This document shows positions 10,108 through 18,501 of a stretch of DNA of 64,000 nucleotides, piece after piece (the stretch's first letter is position 1; each line of letters starts with the position of its first letter). The notes under the pieces were generated by a model. The model worked only from the letters and a program-made list of their open reading frames with translations. It was not told where the DNA came from and did no database searches. A program made the translations under genes and the position numbers. This DNA is from DGNJ01 sp002388905 (GTDB lineage: Bacteria > Pseudomonadota > Gammaproteobacteria > Pseudomonadales > Porticoccaceae). The stretch is taken from the NCBI GenBank assembly GCA_036843405.1, contig DAITSJ010000016.1, forward strand, positions 1 to 64,000, read 5' to 3'.

Positions 10108-11142
10108 TCAATCGATCACATAAACCGGATTGCGCAGCATTGCCGTGCTGCTGAATACCCGGCGCTGGATATTGTCATTGGTGGTAATGGTTTTGCTGCC
10201 CAGTTTGTAGGTCATCGCCCGCGCCGGTTCATTGGCCTGAGCCTGCAATGACCTGGCCAGCACATAAATTTTTACAGCCGCCACGTCGCCCAACTGCTCG
10301 GAACCGGCCGAAGCATCGGGAGGATCGGTTGAAGCCGCCACGAACCGCTCCGGCTGGCCGTCGCCATCGGTATCGATTCCCAGTTCATACTGGATGTCCT
10401 CGATTCCCTCCACCAGGAATTCCCGGTCGGAAATATCGCCGCTGGAGTCCAGGTTATACCGGGCAAGGGAGGGAATCCCCTGGGGGTTTTCTGCGACATG
10501 AAACAGGGAGACATCGTATTCCCAGATATTGACCTGGGTGCCCAGCGACGGATCAGCCCTGACCGCGTCTTCGTTCCCGGGGGAGACGATGTCACCGGCT
10601 TTTGGAATATCAGAGGCAGTCGCAAAGAAGGATAACCCCAACCCCCGGTTTTCCGAGCGCATGTAAATCCGATCGGCCACGAGGGAGGAGTAACCTTCGT
10701 GCCAAAGACCATTATCCACTATCGCCTCGTCCAGGACCCGCTTTACCGCGAGCACATCCGTATCGGCTACCATATCGGTGGTAAAACAACCGTAGGTGCC
10801 GCTGAGGTCGGCGGAGGCATCGTCGACAATTTCCAGGGGAATGGCCGCGTCGAGGGCCCAGTCGGTGTCGCAGTCATTGCCAACGCTGATAGACGCCGGA
10901 TTGGTGATGTTCTGAGGCTTTTCAACGCCGCCCATAAAGCCCGCCATTCGCACTTCCCGGATCAGGAGCTGGGTCGCATAGCGGCCATTTTCCTGGATAC
11001 GGGCCAATTCCTCGTCCTGCCAGAAGCTGTCCTTGCTTTGTATGTAGAGCGCCACAATCCCCGCCGACAGGAACAGGCCGAGCGCCAGCGCAATCATCAG
11101 CTCGATCAGGGTCAACCCATGTTGTTTCCATTTCAGATTCAT
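10108..11142 (-). CDS. pilW: Minor type IV pilin PilW
   Basis: This is a 344-residue prepilin-like protein. It has a class III leader HG|LTLIELMIALALG near residue 9 and a long polar C-terminal domain with paired cysteines. Size and place between pilV and pilX match PilW of the minor pilin operon. The start is one base after the pilV stop, so the genes are translationally coupled. It is expected to sit in the priming complex under PilY1. Confidence 0.88.
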   Translation of the reverse strand: MNLKWKQHGLTLIELMIALALGLFLSAGIVALYIQSKDSFWQDEELARIQENGRYATQLLIREVRMAGFMGGVEKPQNITNPASISVGNDCDTDWALDAAIPLEIVDDASADLSGTYGCFTTDMVADTDVLAVKRVLDEAIVDNGLWHEGYSSLVADRIYMRSENRGLGLSFFATASDIPKAGDIVSPGNEDAVRADPSLGTQVNIWEYDVSLFHVAENPQGIPSLARYNLDSSGDISDREFLVEGIEDIQYELGIDTDGDGQPERFVAASTDPPDASAGSEQLGDVAAVKIYVLARSLQAQANEPARAMTYKLGSKTITTNDNIQRRVFSSTAMLRNPVYVID

Positions 11143-11143
11143 A

Positions 11144-11791
11144 TCAGGGCTCCAGACCCACGATATAGGTACGCACTGTCACATGCCGCCGAAATGCGGC
11201 ATCCCCGGCAGCGTCGTCATAAATACCGGATGCCACGCCACAGGTAATATCGGCAAGGTTAGGCTGATTGACGGGAATTTTCCCCCGCCATGCCAGGGTG
11301 ACGGTCACGAAACCGCTGCCGTCGCCCGGCCCGGATATACAACCCGTTGGCGCCACCAGCCCCCCGACACGGTCGTCGTCGGCGTCAGCACCCACCTGGA
11401 CACTCTCGCCGGCCATGGCCAACTGCCACTCGTAAAGATCAAATGCGGCCAGTTCATCTGCGGAACAGGAATTTCCGGAGTCGCAGAGTTTTGTCGGCGC
11501 GGTGATATTCGAGGCATCCACCTCCACCACCTTGTTATTGCCAAGGTTGAGATAAGTATCGACACCGGCCGTTGTATAGGCATTGGTGCGCATGCGCACC
11601 AGCATATCCTCCACCAACTGCAGGGCCACGGTCCGCTCAAGCGCCTCGTAGTTGGTTCGCTTGGCGTTAACCTGCAGACCCATGACCCCCAGCAGACCGA
11701 TGGAAATCACCAACAATGCAATCAGCACTTCGATCAGACCAATACCCGTCTGCCCTTTTCTGCCATGTGGTGTCGTATCGGACCGTATCAT
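11144..11791 (-). CDS. pilV: Minor type IV pilin PilV
   Basis: This is a 215-residue prepilin. The motif G|IGLIEVLIALLVISIGLLG near residues 17-36 is the characteristic PilV form, in which the usual FTLIE becomes IGLIEVL. Several cysteines lie in the C-terminal domain. It starts 12 bases after the preceding fimT-like gene and runs directly into pilW, so all belong to one transcription unit. Function is inferred from motif and order: a minor pilin of the initiation complex. Confidence 0.88.
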   Translation of the reverse strand: MIRSDTTPHGRKGQTGIGLIEVLIALLVISIGLLGVMGLQVNAKRTNYEALERTVALQLVEDMLVRMRTNAYTTAGVDTYLNLGNNKVVEVDASNITAPTKLCDSGNSCSADELAAFDLYEWQLAMAGESVQVGADADDDRVGGLVAPTGCISGPGDGSGFVTVTLAWRGKIPVNQPNLADITCGVASGIYDDAAGDAAFRRHVTVRTYIVGLEP

Positions 11792-11803
11792 TGGGTCTTT
11801 CTC

Positions 11804-12358
11804 CTAGACATCGGGACACAAGGAACCGACGCTTCCTTTATAAAGGCGCGGGCGACCGGTAGCGGAAATGGCGATATTGCGGCTTTTGTCCTTGTCACCA
11901 TCGGGTGTACAGACCGAAAAATCGGCGCCATTGGCAGAGGCCCCATTGGGGCGGTATGTGACGGAATCGGCATTGGCCGAAACACTCAGGTCGCCCCCCA
12001 TCGCCTCCCTGGCCTGCAGAATCTGGGCGGGATCTTCCACCACGCTGTCCGCGTCGGCATCGATAAAAACCAGCAGCCCCTGGTGCCACCCGTCCGCTGC
12101 ATCGGAGCTGCAAGCTTCGGAATCATCGGGATCCACCTTACAGGCCGTTACCGCCGTATTGCGCTTGATCGCCTCCGAACGGGTATATTGCATCATGGAA
12201 AGCAGCTCGTCGGCTGATGATTGCGCCCTGTTGTTGATAACCAACTCTCTGAGCGGCGGCGCTGCAAGACTGACGATAATGGCGACGAGCGCCAGCGTCA
12301 TCATCAACTCAACCAGCGTAAAGCCCGGGGCGTGTCTTTTGCTCTGTTTCGTGTCCAT
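11804..12358 (-). CDS. FimT/GspH-family minor pseudopilin
   Basis: This is a 184-residue type IV pseudopilin of the GspH/FimT family. The leader ends APG|FTLVELMMTLALVAIIVS, followed by the conserved SSADELLSMMQYTRSEAIKRN block and a C-terminal ISATGRPRLY segment seen in FimT/FimU. It is the first gene of the tightly packed run into pilV-pilW-pilX-pilY1-pilE. A second GspH-type gene lies 198 bases upstream. By position this copy could be the FimU equivalent; sequence reading alone does not separate FimT from FimU, so no symbol is given. Confidence 0.85.
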   Translation of the reverse strand: MDTKQSKRHAPGFTLVELMMTLALVAIIVSLAAPPLRELVINNRAQSSADELLSMMQYTRSEAIKRNTAVTACKVDPDDSEACSSDAADGWHQGLLVFIDADADSVVEDPAQILQAREAMGGDLSVSANADSVTYRPNGASANGADFSVCTPDGDKDKSRNIAISATGRPRLYKGSVGSLCPDV

Positions 12359-12370
12359 AGGGCCTAGATA

Positions 12371-12400
12371 TCAAATAAAAAATCCCAAATCCCAGGGATT
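12371..12400 (-). terminator. Weak intrinsic-terminator-like hairpin between the two GspH-type genes
   Basis: On the minus strand AATCCC (12400-12395) can pair with GGGATT (12386-12381) across an eight-base loop and is followed by TTTTATTT. It lies between the two pseudopilin genes and only about 20 bases before the downstream start, in an AT-rich 197-bp spacer (12359-12555) that shows no gene. It may terminate the upstream transcript or act as an attenuator. The stem has only six pairs. Confidence 0.35.
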
Positions 12401-12555
12401 AGACGGGCGGTCTTATGGGGCGACCAAAAACTATTGACAAAACGGTTTCGGTCGAATTTTCCGACGAACGGTTCTTGTGCATGCTTTTCAATTATGAACC
12501 TTGGAAAAATAACGAGCCACAATCACGGATTCACCAACGAATGGAGGCGATAAAA

Positions 12556-13113
12556 TTAACTTTTTTCGCAGGTTTTGTCATCCAGACCTTCCGCCACCCG
12601 GGGGCGACCCACCACGGATGTGACCACTCTGCGAACCAGTTCATCTTTTACGGCACCCGGCCTACAGATCAGAAAAGTGTTGTTGCCGGCACCCTTGTTG
12701 CCACGGGCCACGCCGTTGCGCCGGTAGGCGAACCAGTCGTCGTGTTTGCTGGCGATGATCAGGTAACCATCGTCAAGCGCCCCGCCCACCTGAAGAAGGC
12801 GGTCGATGCCCGGCTCATAGCTGCCATTGCCGTTGTCATCGGCAAAAAGCAGCCAACCGTCGCCCCAGGTAAGTGAAGGGTCACATGCCAGGCCGTTCCC
12901 GGAGGGGCACAGGCTGACCTGGCGATTGCGTTTGATGGCTTCGGCACGCACGGTATTGAGTACGGCCATCCACTGCGCAGCGTAAGTGGAAACACGGTTG
13001 CGGACAGCCAGATCCTGAAAGGCCGGTGCGGCAAGGGCAACAAGCACCGCTACCAGGACCATTGCGACAATAAGTTCAATAAGGGTAAACCCCCGCGGAC
13101 GAATATCTTCCAT
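12556..13113 (-). CDS. FimU/FimT (GspH)-family minor pseudopilin
   Basis: This is a 185-residue GspH-domain pseudopilin with leader MEDIRPRG|FTLIELIVAMVLVA, the central LNTVRAEAIKRN motif and C-terminal cysteines (ICRPG, KTCEKS). A strong GGAGGAGAG precedes the ATG at 13113. It starts the minor pilin block but is separated from the next gene by an AT-rich 197-bp gap with a terminator-like hairpin, so it may be transcribed partly on its own. A weak sigma54-like TGGCA-N8-GC lies at 13195-13210 (minus strand), about 85 bases upstream of the start; its -12 element is poor and it is not called. Confidence 0.85.
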   Translation of the reverse strand: MEDIRPRGFTLIELIVAMVLVAVLVALAAPAFQDLAVRNRVSTYAAQWMAVLNTVRAEAIKRNRQVSLCPSGNGLACDPSLTWGDGWLLFADDNGNGSYEPGIDRLLQVGGALDDGYLIIASKHDDWFAYRRNGVARGNKGAGNNTFLICRPGAVKDELVRRVVTSVVGRPRVAEGLDDKTCEKS

Positions 13114-13270
13114 GGCGCTCTCCTCCCTGAGCTTGCCGGCAACCCCGGGACGGGGCGCCCGGCTTCCTATTTGTACCGCCCGGCACTCCCTGCCGGCGGC
13201 TTCATTGCCAGTTTCGCGATCTTGCCGGGTTGTTTCAAGACGATGGCGTCAATGCCGACGGAACGACAAA

Positions 13271-13462
13271 TCAGACGTAACCTTCGATGCGGCCCAGCAG
13301 CAGGCTGACACCGCCCAGCAGGGTCACCACCACCCACAGCCAGAAAAGCAGCAACCAGGGCCGAAAAGGCTTGCGCTTCACCCGGTGCACCGGGCTCGAC
13401 AGGTATTCTTCGACGCGCTCCAGGTCTTCCTCACTGAGCTTACGTTTGGGATCTTCGGTCAT
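13271..13462 (-). CDS. Small single-span membrane protein (DUF3094-type)
   Basis: This 63-residue protein has a charged N-terminal half with the pattern SEEDLERVEEYLSSPVH, a KPFRPW segment, one transmembrane helix (LLLFWLWVVVTLLGGVSLLL) and a short tail. This matches my memory of the DUF3094 family found in Pseudomonas relatives, whose function is unknown. It stands alone between bioD and the pilin block. The ATG at 13462 is in frame with the whole conserved pattern. Confidence 0.75.
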   Translation of the reverse strand: MTEDPKRKLSEEDLERVEEYLSSPVHRVKRKPFRPWLLLFWLWVVVTLLGGVSLLLGRIEGYV

Positions 13463-13578
13463 GGGGTTTCACCGATGGCAAGTATTGAATCAGGCAGCAT
13501 TTTAACACTCCGGACGCCGGCCGTGGACCGATAGTACCGGCGGCCGCCACCGGAGTTGCCAACGGCAGCCGGTGGCAG

Positions 13579-14253
13579 TCAATCCGGCAGCCGCAGGTAC
13601 TCCGCCACCCGTCGGGGGTCACTGTCGGAAAGGTACGGCACTTCGCCCAGCAGGGGGGCCGGAAGGTGGCGGGCGAGGGTCGCCAGGTTGTCCCGGTAAC
13701 GACTCATGGATGCGTCGACCCGGTTGGCCACCCAGCCCGCCAGGGGCAGGCCGTCGTTCCGGATCGCCTCGGCGGTGAGCAGCGCATGATTGATGCAGCC
13801 CAGGCGCATGCCCACCACCAGGATCACCGGCAGGGCCAGTTCCCGGGCCAGGTCCGCCAGGGTTTCCCGGTCGTTGAGGGGCACCCGCCAGCCGCCCGCG
13901 CCTTCCACAAGGGTCAGGTCGGCATGCCGCTCGAAGACATTCCGGCAGTGGCCGGCAAGCGCCGCCACGCCCATATGACGCCCGGCCTCCCGGGCCGCGA
14001 TATGGGGGGCAATGGCCGGCGCCAGGGCCACGGGATTGACCGTCTCGTAGGGCAGATCCAGGGTCATCGCTTCGCGCAGCATAAGCGCGTCGTCGTTACG
14101 CAGCCCCCCGGGGCTCTCCTCACAGCCGGCGGCCACGGGTTTGACGGCGGCGGTGGTCAACCCCTGGCGGGCAGCCTTTGCCAACAGCCCGGCGGCCACC
14201 AGGGTCTTGCCCACACCGGTATCGGTGCCGGTGACAAAGTAGCGCCGGGTCAT
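13579..14253 (-). CDS. bioD: Dethiobiotin synthetase
   Basis: This 224-residue ATP-dependent carboxylase closes the ureido ring of dethiobiotin, the step before BioB. It opens MTRRYFVTGTDTGVGKT, with the P-loop at residues 9-17 typical of BioD. The ATG at 14253 overlaps the bioHC stop by four bases (ATGA), so an in-frame upstream extension to 14454 is rejected. It is the last gene of the bioF-bioHC-bioD run. Confidence 0.95.
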   Translation of the reverse strand: MTRRYFVTGTDTGVGKTLVAAGLLAKAARQGLTTAAVKPVAAGCEESPGGLRNDDALMLREAMTLDLPYETVNPVALAPAIAPHIAAREAGRHMGVAALAGHCRNVFERHADLTLVEGAGGWRVPLNDRETLADLARELALPVILVVGMRLGCINHALLTAEAIRNDGLPLAGWVANRVDASMSRYRDNLATLARHLPAPLLGEVPYLSDSDPRRVAEYLRLPD

Positions 14254-15851
14254 GATTTCACCGCCACCACGCGGATCACTTCCCAGGTGGCGGGTAGTCC
14301 CCGGTCGGTGCGCTGGGCCTCGTAGGCCTCGCGAAAGGCCTGTAGGCGGCGGCGTCCGGTGAGGCCGACGTTCCTGCCCTGGTTGACGTTGTGGGCGCCG
14401 AGGTTTTTCAACTCCCGGGTCAGGCTTTTCAGGTCCGGGTGGTATTTGATGCATTGCTCGACCGCAAAGCTCTCCATGGCGAAACCCGACGAGGCCACGG
14501 CCGCGCGAATCGTGCCCGGGGATTCAAAGCGGTTGACGTGAGCATAGCGGTCCACCCGCAACCAGGCCCGGCGCAATTCCCGCAGGCTCTCGGGCCCGAC
14601 GGTGGTAAAGGCCAGTACACCGCCCGGTTTCAACGCCCGGCCCAGTTCCGCCATCAGTGCCGGCAGTTGCTGGCACCACTGGAAGGTGAAATTGGAAAAC
14701 ACCAGGTCGAGGCTACCGGCAGCCAGGGGCAGTTGTTCGGCATCGGCGCAGAGCCATCCGCGCACTTCGGGCCGGTGGTCCCGGGCATGAACCACCATGC
14801 CCTCCGCCAGATCCAGCCCGATACAGGTCGACCGGGGATAGTGCCGGGCCAGCCGCTCGCAGAAGTGGCCGGTACCGCACCCCAGGTCTGCTACCAGGCG
14901 AGGCCCGGCTCCGCCTTCAAGGCGGGCCAGGTCGGCGATCAGGTCTTCCCCAACCCGGCGCTGCAGGGCGGCGGCACTATCGTAGGTGCCCGCTGCCCGG
15001 CCAAAGGAGCGGGCCACCTGCGCTTTGTCGATCTCGTATTTCTCGACCTGGTGGAGATCGAGAAATGTCAGAATCGCCTCTGCCGTGGTGGCCGGATCGG
15101 AATAGTGGGGGACATGGGCAATCCCCGGCAGCACCTTCACCCGGGCGCCGGGGCAGGCGTCCGCCATGGCCCGGGCCGCCGCCGGGGGGACCAGGATATC
15201 GCGCTCCCCGAAAAGGTGAAGCGCGGGCACGGCCAGGGAGGCCAGGTGTCGCCGGTTGTCCAGCTCACCCAGCAGGCGCAGGGCGTTCTGCCAGGATGAC
15301 CCCAGGGCCACCGGGTGTTTGCGCAGGTCCCTGAGCACCTGTCGCTCCCGGTTATCGCCCCGGGCCTGGAGTCCATGGAACTGCCGGCAGGCGGCTGCGG
15401 GATCGGCATCGAAATCCTCGCAGAATGCCGCAAAAGTCCGGCGCGGCATGGCAGAGGGCCAGCCCGGCCGGCGAATAAAGGTGGCGTTGGCGGAGAGGGT
15501 GACCAGTTGCGCCACGCGCCGGGGCCAGCGCGCCGCGTAGGCGGTGACGAGCATACCGCCCAGGGACCAGCCCACCAGAATGACGCGCTCCGGCAACGTT
15601 TGCGCCAGCTGTGCCAGCAACTGCGGCAGATCGTAGGAACCGGGCGGGGAGTCGCCGAATCCCGGCAGATCCACCGCCAGCACCCGGAAGCGCTCGCGCA
15701 ACTCCTGGGCCAGCCGGTTCCAGACGCTGCCATCGCTCCCCCAGCCGTGCAAAAGAACCACAGGCGTGTCGGCAACGGGCTTGCCGGTACACGGCCAGGC
15801 GTGCACCGCGAGGGACGCACCGTCGGAGGGGCATACATTCGCCATCGTCAT
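14250..15851 (-). CDS. bioHC: Bifunctional pimeloyl-ACP methyl ester esterase / malonyl-ACP methyltransferase (BioHC fusion)
   Basis: This is a 533-residue fusion of two biotin enzymes. Residues 1 to about 265 are an alpha/beta hydrolase with nucleophile S96 (GWSLGG), D218 (LFGERD) and H246 (GIAHVPHY), matching the BioH triad Ser82-Asp207-His235. Residues from about 275 are a SAM methyltransferase of BioC type: the KAQVARSFGRAAGTYD opening, then the SAM loop DLGCGTG (322-328). BioC masks malonyl-ACP as a methyl ester to start pimelate synthesis and BioH removes the ester at the end. The ATG overlaps the bioF stop by four bases and the stop overlaps bioD. Such BioHC fusions are known from Saccharophagus and Teredinibacter. 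Confidence 0.95.
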   Translation of the reverse strand: MTMANVCPSDGASLAVHAWPCTGKPVADTPVVLLHGWGSDGSVWNRLAQELRERFRVLAVDLPGFGDSPPGSYDLPQLLAQLAQTLPERVILVGWSLGGMLVTAYAARWPRRVAQLVTLSANATFIRRPGWPSAMPRRTFAAFCEDFDADPAAACRQFHGLQARGDNRERQVLRDLRKHPVALGSSWQNALRLLGELDNRRHLASLAVPALHLFGERDILVPPAAARAMADACPGARVKVLPGIAHVPHYSDPATTAEAILTFLDLHQVEKYEIDKAQVARSFGRAAGTYDSAAALQRRVGEDLIADLARLEGGAGPRLVADLGCGTGHFCERLARHYPRSTCIGLDLAEGMVVHARDHRPEVRGWLCADAEQLPLAAGSLDLVFSNFTFQWCQQLPALMAELGRALKPGGVLAFTTVGPESLRELRRAWLRVDRYAHVNRFESPGTIRAAVASSGFAMESFAVEQCIKYHPDLKSLTRELKNLGAHNVNQGRNVGLTGRRRLQAFREAYEAQRTDRGLPATWEVIRVVAVKS

Positions 15852-17026
15852 GGGCCGATTCCCCTAAAGGCCTGATCCAGCGCTATCAGGAGGCGGTCGA
15901 CATCGGACTCTTCGTGGGCCGCACTCAGGGTGATACGCAGCCGGGCACTGCCCCGGGGTACGGTGGGCGGACGGATGGTGCCCACGTGGATACCTCGCTC
16001 AAGCAGCCGGCGGCCCACGATCATCACCTCGTCATCGCCACCGACGATCACCGGCTGGATGGGGGTCCGGGACGCCATTAGCTGAAGGCCCAGTTGCCCG
16101 GCGCCCCGGCGAAACCGGTCGATGAGCACAGCGAGCTTGTCCCGGCGCCAGCTCTCTTCGCGAATCAGTTTGAGGCTGGCGCGACTGGCGGCGGCTACCG
16201 CCGGGGGCAATGCCGTCGTGTAGATATAGGGGCGGGCGCTCTGGATCAGGTAGTCGATCAGCGTGTCGCTGCCGGCCACAAAGGCTCCGAAAGTACCAAA
16301 ACCCTTGCCCAGCGTACCCATAAGGATAGGCAGCTGGCTTTGATTCAGGTGGAAATGTCCGGCGACGCCTCCGCCGGACTCGCCCAATACGCCAAATCCA
16401 TGCGCATCGTCGACCATCAGCCAGGCATTCCGATCAGCGCAGACCGACGCCAGTTCCGGCAGGGGGGCCAGATCCCCATCCATACTGAACACGCCGTCAG
16501 TGACCACCAACCTGCGGCGCACCTCCGCAGCGCGCAGATGCCGATCAAGGTCGGCGGTATCGGCATGGCGGTAGCGCTTGAAGCGGGCTTTACTGGCCAG
16601 CCCGCCATCCAGCAGCGAGGCGTGGTTGAGCCTGTCTTCGAAAACGCCGTCGCCGCGCTCCGCCAGGGCGCCAATCACCCCCAGGTTGGCCATATAGCCG
16701 GTGGAGAAAAGCAGCGCCCTCGACCGGCCGGTGAAATCGGCCAGTTCTTCCTCAAGCGCATGGTGTTCGGCGCCGTGGCCGCATATCAGGTGGGAAGCGC
16801 CGCTGCCGACGCCATAGCGGCTCGCCGAGTGCCTGAAAGCCTCCACCACGACGGGATGATTAGCCAGGCCCAGATAGTCGTTGCTGCTGAAGGCCAGGCA
16901 TTCGCGGCCGTCCAGTACAACCCGCGAGCCCTGGGGCGATTCCAGCAGAGCCCGCTTCCGGTACAGGCCGGCCGTCCGGCGCGCCTGGAGTTCCGCGGCC
17001 AGGGCGGTGTCCAGGGAGTCAGTCAT
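15848..17026 (-). CDS. bioF: 8-amino-7-oxononanoate synthase
   Basis: This 392-residue PLP enzyme condenses pimeloyl-ACP with alanine to give 8-amino-7-oxononanoate. Visible family features are SSNDYLGLANHP near residue 47, the DDAHGFGVLG motif near 206, and the PLP lysine K241 in GTLGKGFG. Length fits the family. The stop overlaps the start of bioHC. Upstream the gene is separated from bioB by a 332-bp stretch carrying REPs and a partial copy of its own 5' end. GGGGAA lies before the chosen ATG. Confidence 0.95.
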   Translation of the reverse strand: MTDSLDTALAAELQARRTAGLYRKRALLESPQGSRVVLDGRECLAFSSNDYLGLANHPVVVEAFRHSASRYGVGSGASHLICGHGAEHHALEEELADFTGRSRALLFSTGYMANLGVIGALAERGDGVFEDRLNHASLLDGGLASKARFKRYRHADTADLDRHLRAAEVRRRLVVTDGVFSMDGDLAPLPELASVCADRNAWLMVDDAHGFGVLGESGGGVAGHFHLNQSQLPILMGTLGKGFGTFGAFVAGSDTLIDYLIQSARPYIYTTALPPAVAAASRASLKLIREESWRRDKLAVLIDRFRRGAGQLGLQLMASRTPIQPVIVGGDDEVMIVGRRLLERGIHVGTIRPPTVPRGSARLRITLSAAHEESDVDRLLIALDQAFRGIGP

Positions 17027-17277
17027 AACGATTTCCCCGGGTTTTCGCGGCCGAGGGCCGCTCCCACAACGAAATCCGGGTTGGCCGCCGGGCTGTCACA
17101 GAGAGCCGCCCCTGTGGAAGATGGATCTGTGTACCCCCAATCGAACCCGACAGGCGGCGGTTGCGGCAAAGAAGATGGTGGTCGCGCCCGGTCTTCAGTT
17201 CCGCGGCGAGGGCAGTGTCCAGGGAGTCATGCATGGCAATTGCCCAGGGTTTTCGCGGCCAGGGGCCGCTCCCACAG
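16991..17277 (-). repeat. Direct duplication (208-bp offset) of the bioF start plus adjacent REP
   Basis: The segment 16991-17069 recurs at 17199-17277 with a constant 208-base offset and no indels. Each copy holds the first 12-13 codons of bioF (genuine copy begins MTDSLDTALAAEL, extra copy MHDSLDTALAAEL), a short spacer and a REP element. Homology fades about 20 bases before the left edge of each copy. It looks like a tandem duplication that has since diverged. Confidence 0.85.
17019..17234 (-). pseudogene. Truncated bioF 5' copy forming a 71-codon leader ORF
   Basis: An open frame starts at the duplicated bioF ATG (17234) and keeps bioF-like sequence for 13 residues. It then runs through unrelated and REP sequence and stops at TGA 17019-17021, just inside the true bioF start (17026). 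No ribosome binding site as good as that of bioF is visible. It is probably a remnant, but its stop position would allow translational coupling to bioF if it is translated. Confidence 0.5.
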
Positions 17278-17330
17278 CGAATCCCGGGAATAGCGTCGCC
17301 CCCGTGGGAGCGGCCCCTGGCCGCGATAGG
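17249..17330. repeat. Inverted REP pair (BIME-like) between bioB and bioF
   Basis: Two REP cores face each other: CGCGGCCAGGGGCCGCTCCC near 17253-17272 and its near-perfect inverse GGGAGCGGCCCCTGGCCGCG at 17306-17325. A third copy is at 17041-17070. The pair can fold into a long stem in the RNA between bioB and bioF. REP pairs of this kind often lower downstream transcript levels or protect upstream mRNA. In the rest of the 332-bp spacer I see only the duplicated bioF start. Confidence 0.8.
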
Positions 17331-17358
17331 CTATAGCCGCCACAGCAATAACACCGGC

Positions 17359-18417
17359 TCAACCGGCGGCGTTGTAGAACTGGCCGTCCGTCTGCGCCTC
17401 ACCGACTTTGCGCAACAGCGCCGCTTCCTGGTCTTCGCTGTCCTCGGTGACCGCGCGCTGCTCGGGGCGGATACCCAGGCGCTGGAACAGGGTCATGTCG
17501 TTGTTGGCCTGGGGGTTGGGCGTGGTCAGCAGTTTTTCGCAATAGAAGATGGAGTTGGCGCCGGCCAGGAAGGCCAGGGCCTGCATCTGGTCGTTCATCT
17601 CCTCGCGGCCGGCGGACAGCCGGACGTGGGAGGCAGGCATCATGATCCGGGCCACGGCAATGGTGCGGATAAAGTCGAAGGGATCCACATCCTTTTCGTT
17701 TTCCAGGGGTGTGCCCTGTATCTTCACCAGCATATTGATGGGCACGGATTCGGGCTGGGGCGACAGGTTGGCCAGCTGCACCAGCAGGCCGGCCCGGTCC
17801 TTTTCCCCCTCGCCCATGCCGATAATGCCGCCGGCACAGACTTTCATGCCGGCGCTGCGGACGTTGGCCAGGGTGTCGAGCCGGTCCTGGAAGGTGCGCG
17901 TGGTGATAATTTCGCCGTAGTACTCCGGAGAGGTGTCGAGGTTGTGGTTGTAGTAGTCGAGGCCCGCCTTGGAGAGCTGCGCGGCCTGGTTTTCGGTGAG
18001 CATGCCCAGGGTCATGCAGGTTTCGAGACCCAGGGATTTCACTTCGCGGATCATGCGCAACACCTGGGGCATGTCCCTGTCGCGGGGGGAACGCCAGGCG
18101 GCGCCCATGCAGAAACGGCTGGCGCCGCTATCCCTGGCGGCACGGGCTTCCTCAATGACCTTGTCCACCTCGAGAAGCTTTTCCTTCTCAAGGCCGGTAT
18201 TGTAGTGGCCGCTCTGGGGACAGTATTTGCAGTCCTCGGGGCAGGCGCCGGTCTTGATCGACAACAGGGTGCTGAGCTGGACCTCGTTGGGGTCGAAATA
18301 GCGCCGGTGCACACTCTGGGCCCGGAAAAGCAGGTCGTTGAAAGGCATGTCGAAAAGCGCAAGGGCTTCCTCGCGCTGCCAGTCGTGGCGGATGCTTGCG
18401 GCCTCTGCGTTGTTCAT
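17359..18417 (-). CDS. bioB: Biotin synthase
   Basis: This 352-residue radical SAM enzyme inserts sulfur into dethiobiotin. The radical SAM cluster ligands are C59, C63 and C66 (CPEDCKYC), followed by YNTGLEKEKLL. The later motifs NHNLDTSPEYY, CAGGIIGMGE and SAGREEM, the last with the R-containing site for the [2Fe-2S] cluster, match BioB. It is first in the bioB-bioF-bioHC-bioD direction and divergent from comF, with 84 bp between the starts. Confidence 0.97.
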   Translation of the reverse strand: MNNAEAASIRHDWQREEALALFDMPFNDLLFRAQSVHRRYFDPNEVQLSTLLSIKTGACPEDCKYCPQSGHYNTGLEKEKLLEVDKVIEEARAARDSGASRFCMGAAWRSPRDRDMPQVLRMIREVKSLGLETCMTLGMLTENQAAQLSKAGLDYYNHNLDTSPEYYGEIITTRTFQDRLDTLANVRSAGMKVCAGGIIGMGEGEKDRAGLLVQLANLSPQPESVPINMLVKIQGTPLENEKDVDPFDFIRTIAVARIMMPASHVRLSAGREEMNDQMQALAFLAGANSIFYCEKLLTTPNPQANNDMTLFQRLGIRPEQRAVTEDSEDQEAALLRKVGEAQTDGQFYNAAG

Positions 18418-18501
18418 GAATACTCCCCTCCTGACCAGTGGCTCATGATAGCGCCGGCCCGGTCACTGTCAACCGAAAAAGGATTTTCAGGTTTACAAGC
18501 C

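Noticed and set aside
12415..12876. A 153-codon open frame on + starting in the gap between the two pseudopilin genes.
   Set aside because: Most of it is antisense to the first pseudopilin and the remainder lacks any ribosome site or similarity.
13195..13210. A sigma54-like TGGCA-N8-GC upstream of the first minor pilin gene, attractive because PilR is nearby.
   Set aside because: The -12 region is CCGC instead of TTGC, and the minor pilin operon is not a known PilR target in Pseudomonas. Too weak to call.
17161..18501. A long in-frame upstream extension of comF that would give a 686-residue protein.
   Set aside because: The extension lies opposite bioB. ComF family sequence begins at the ATG at 18502 and the rest is a shadow.
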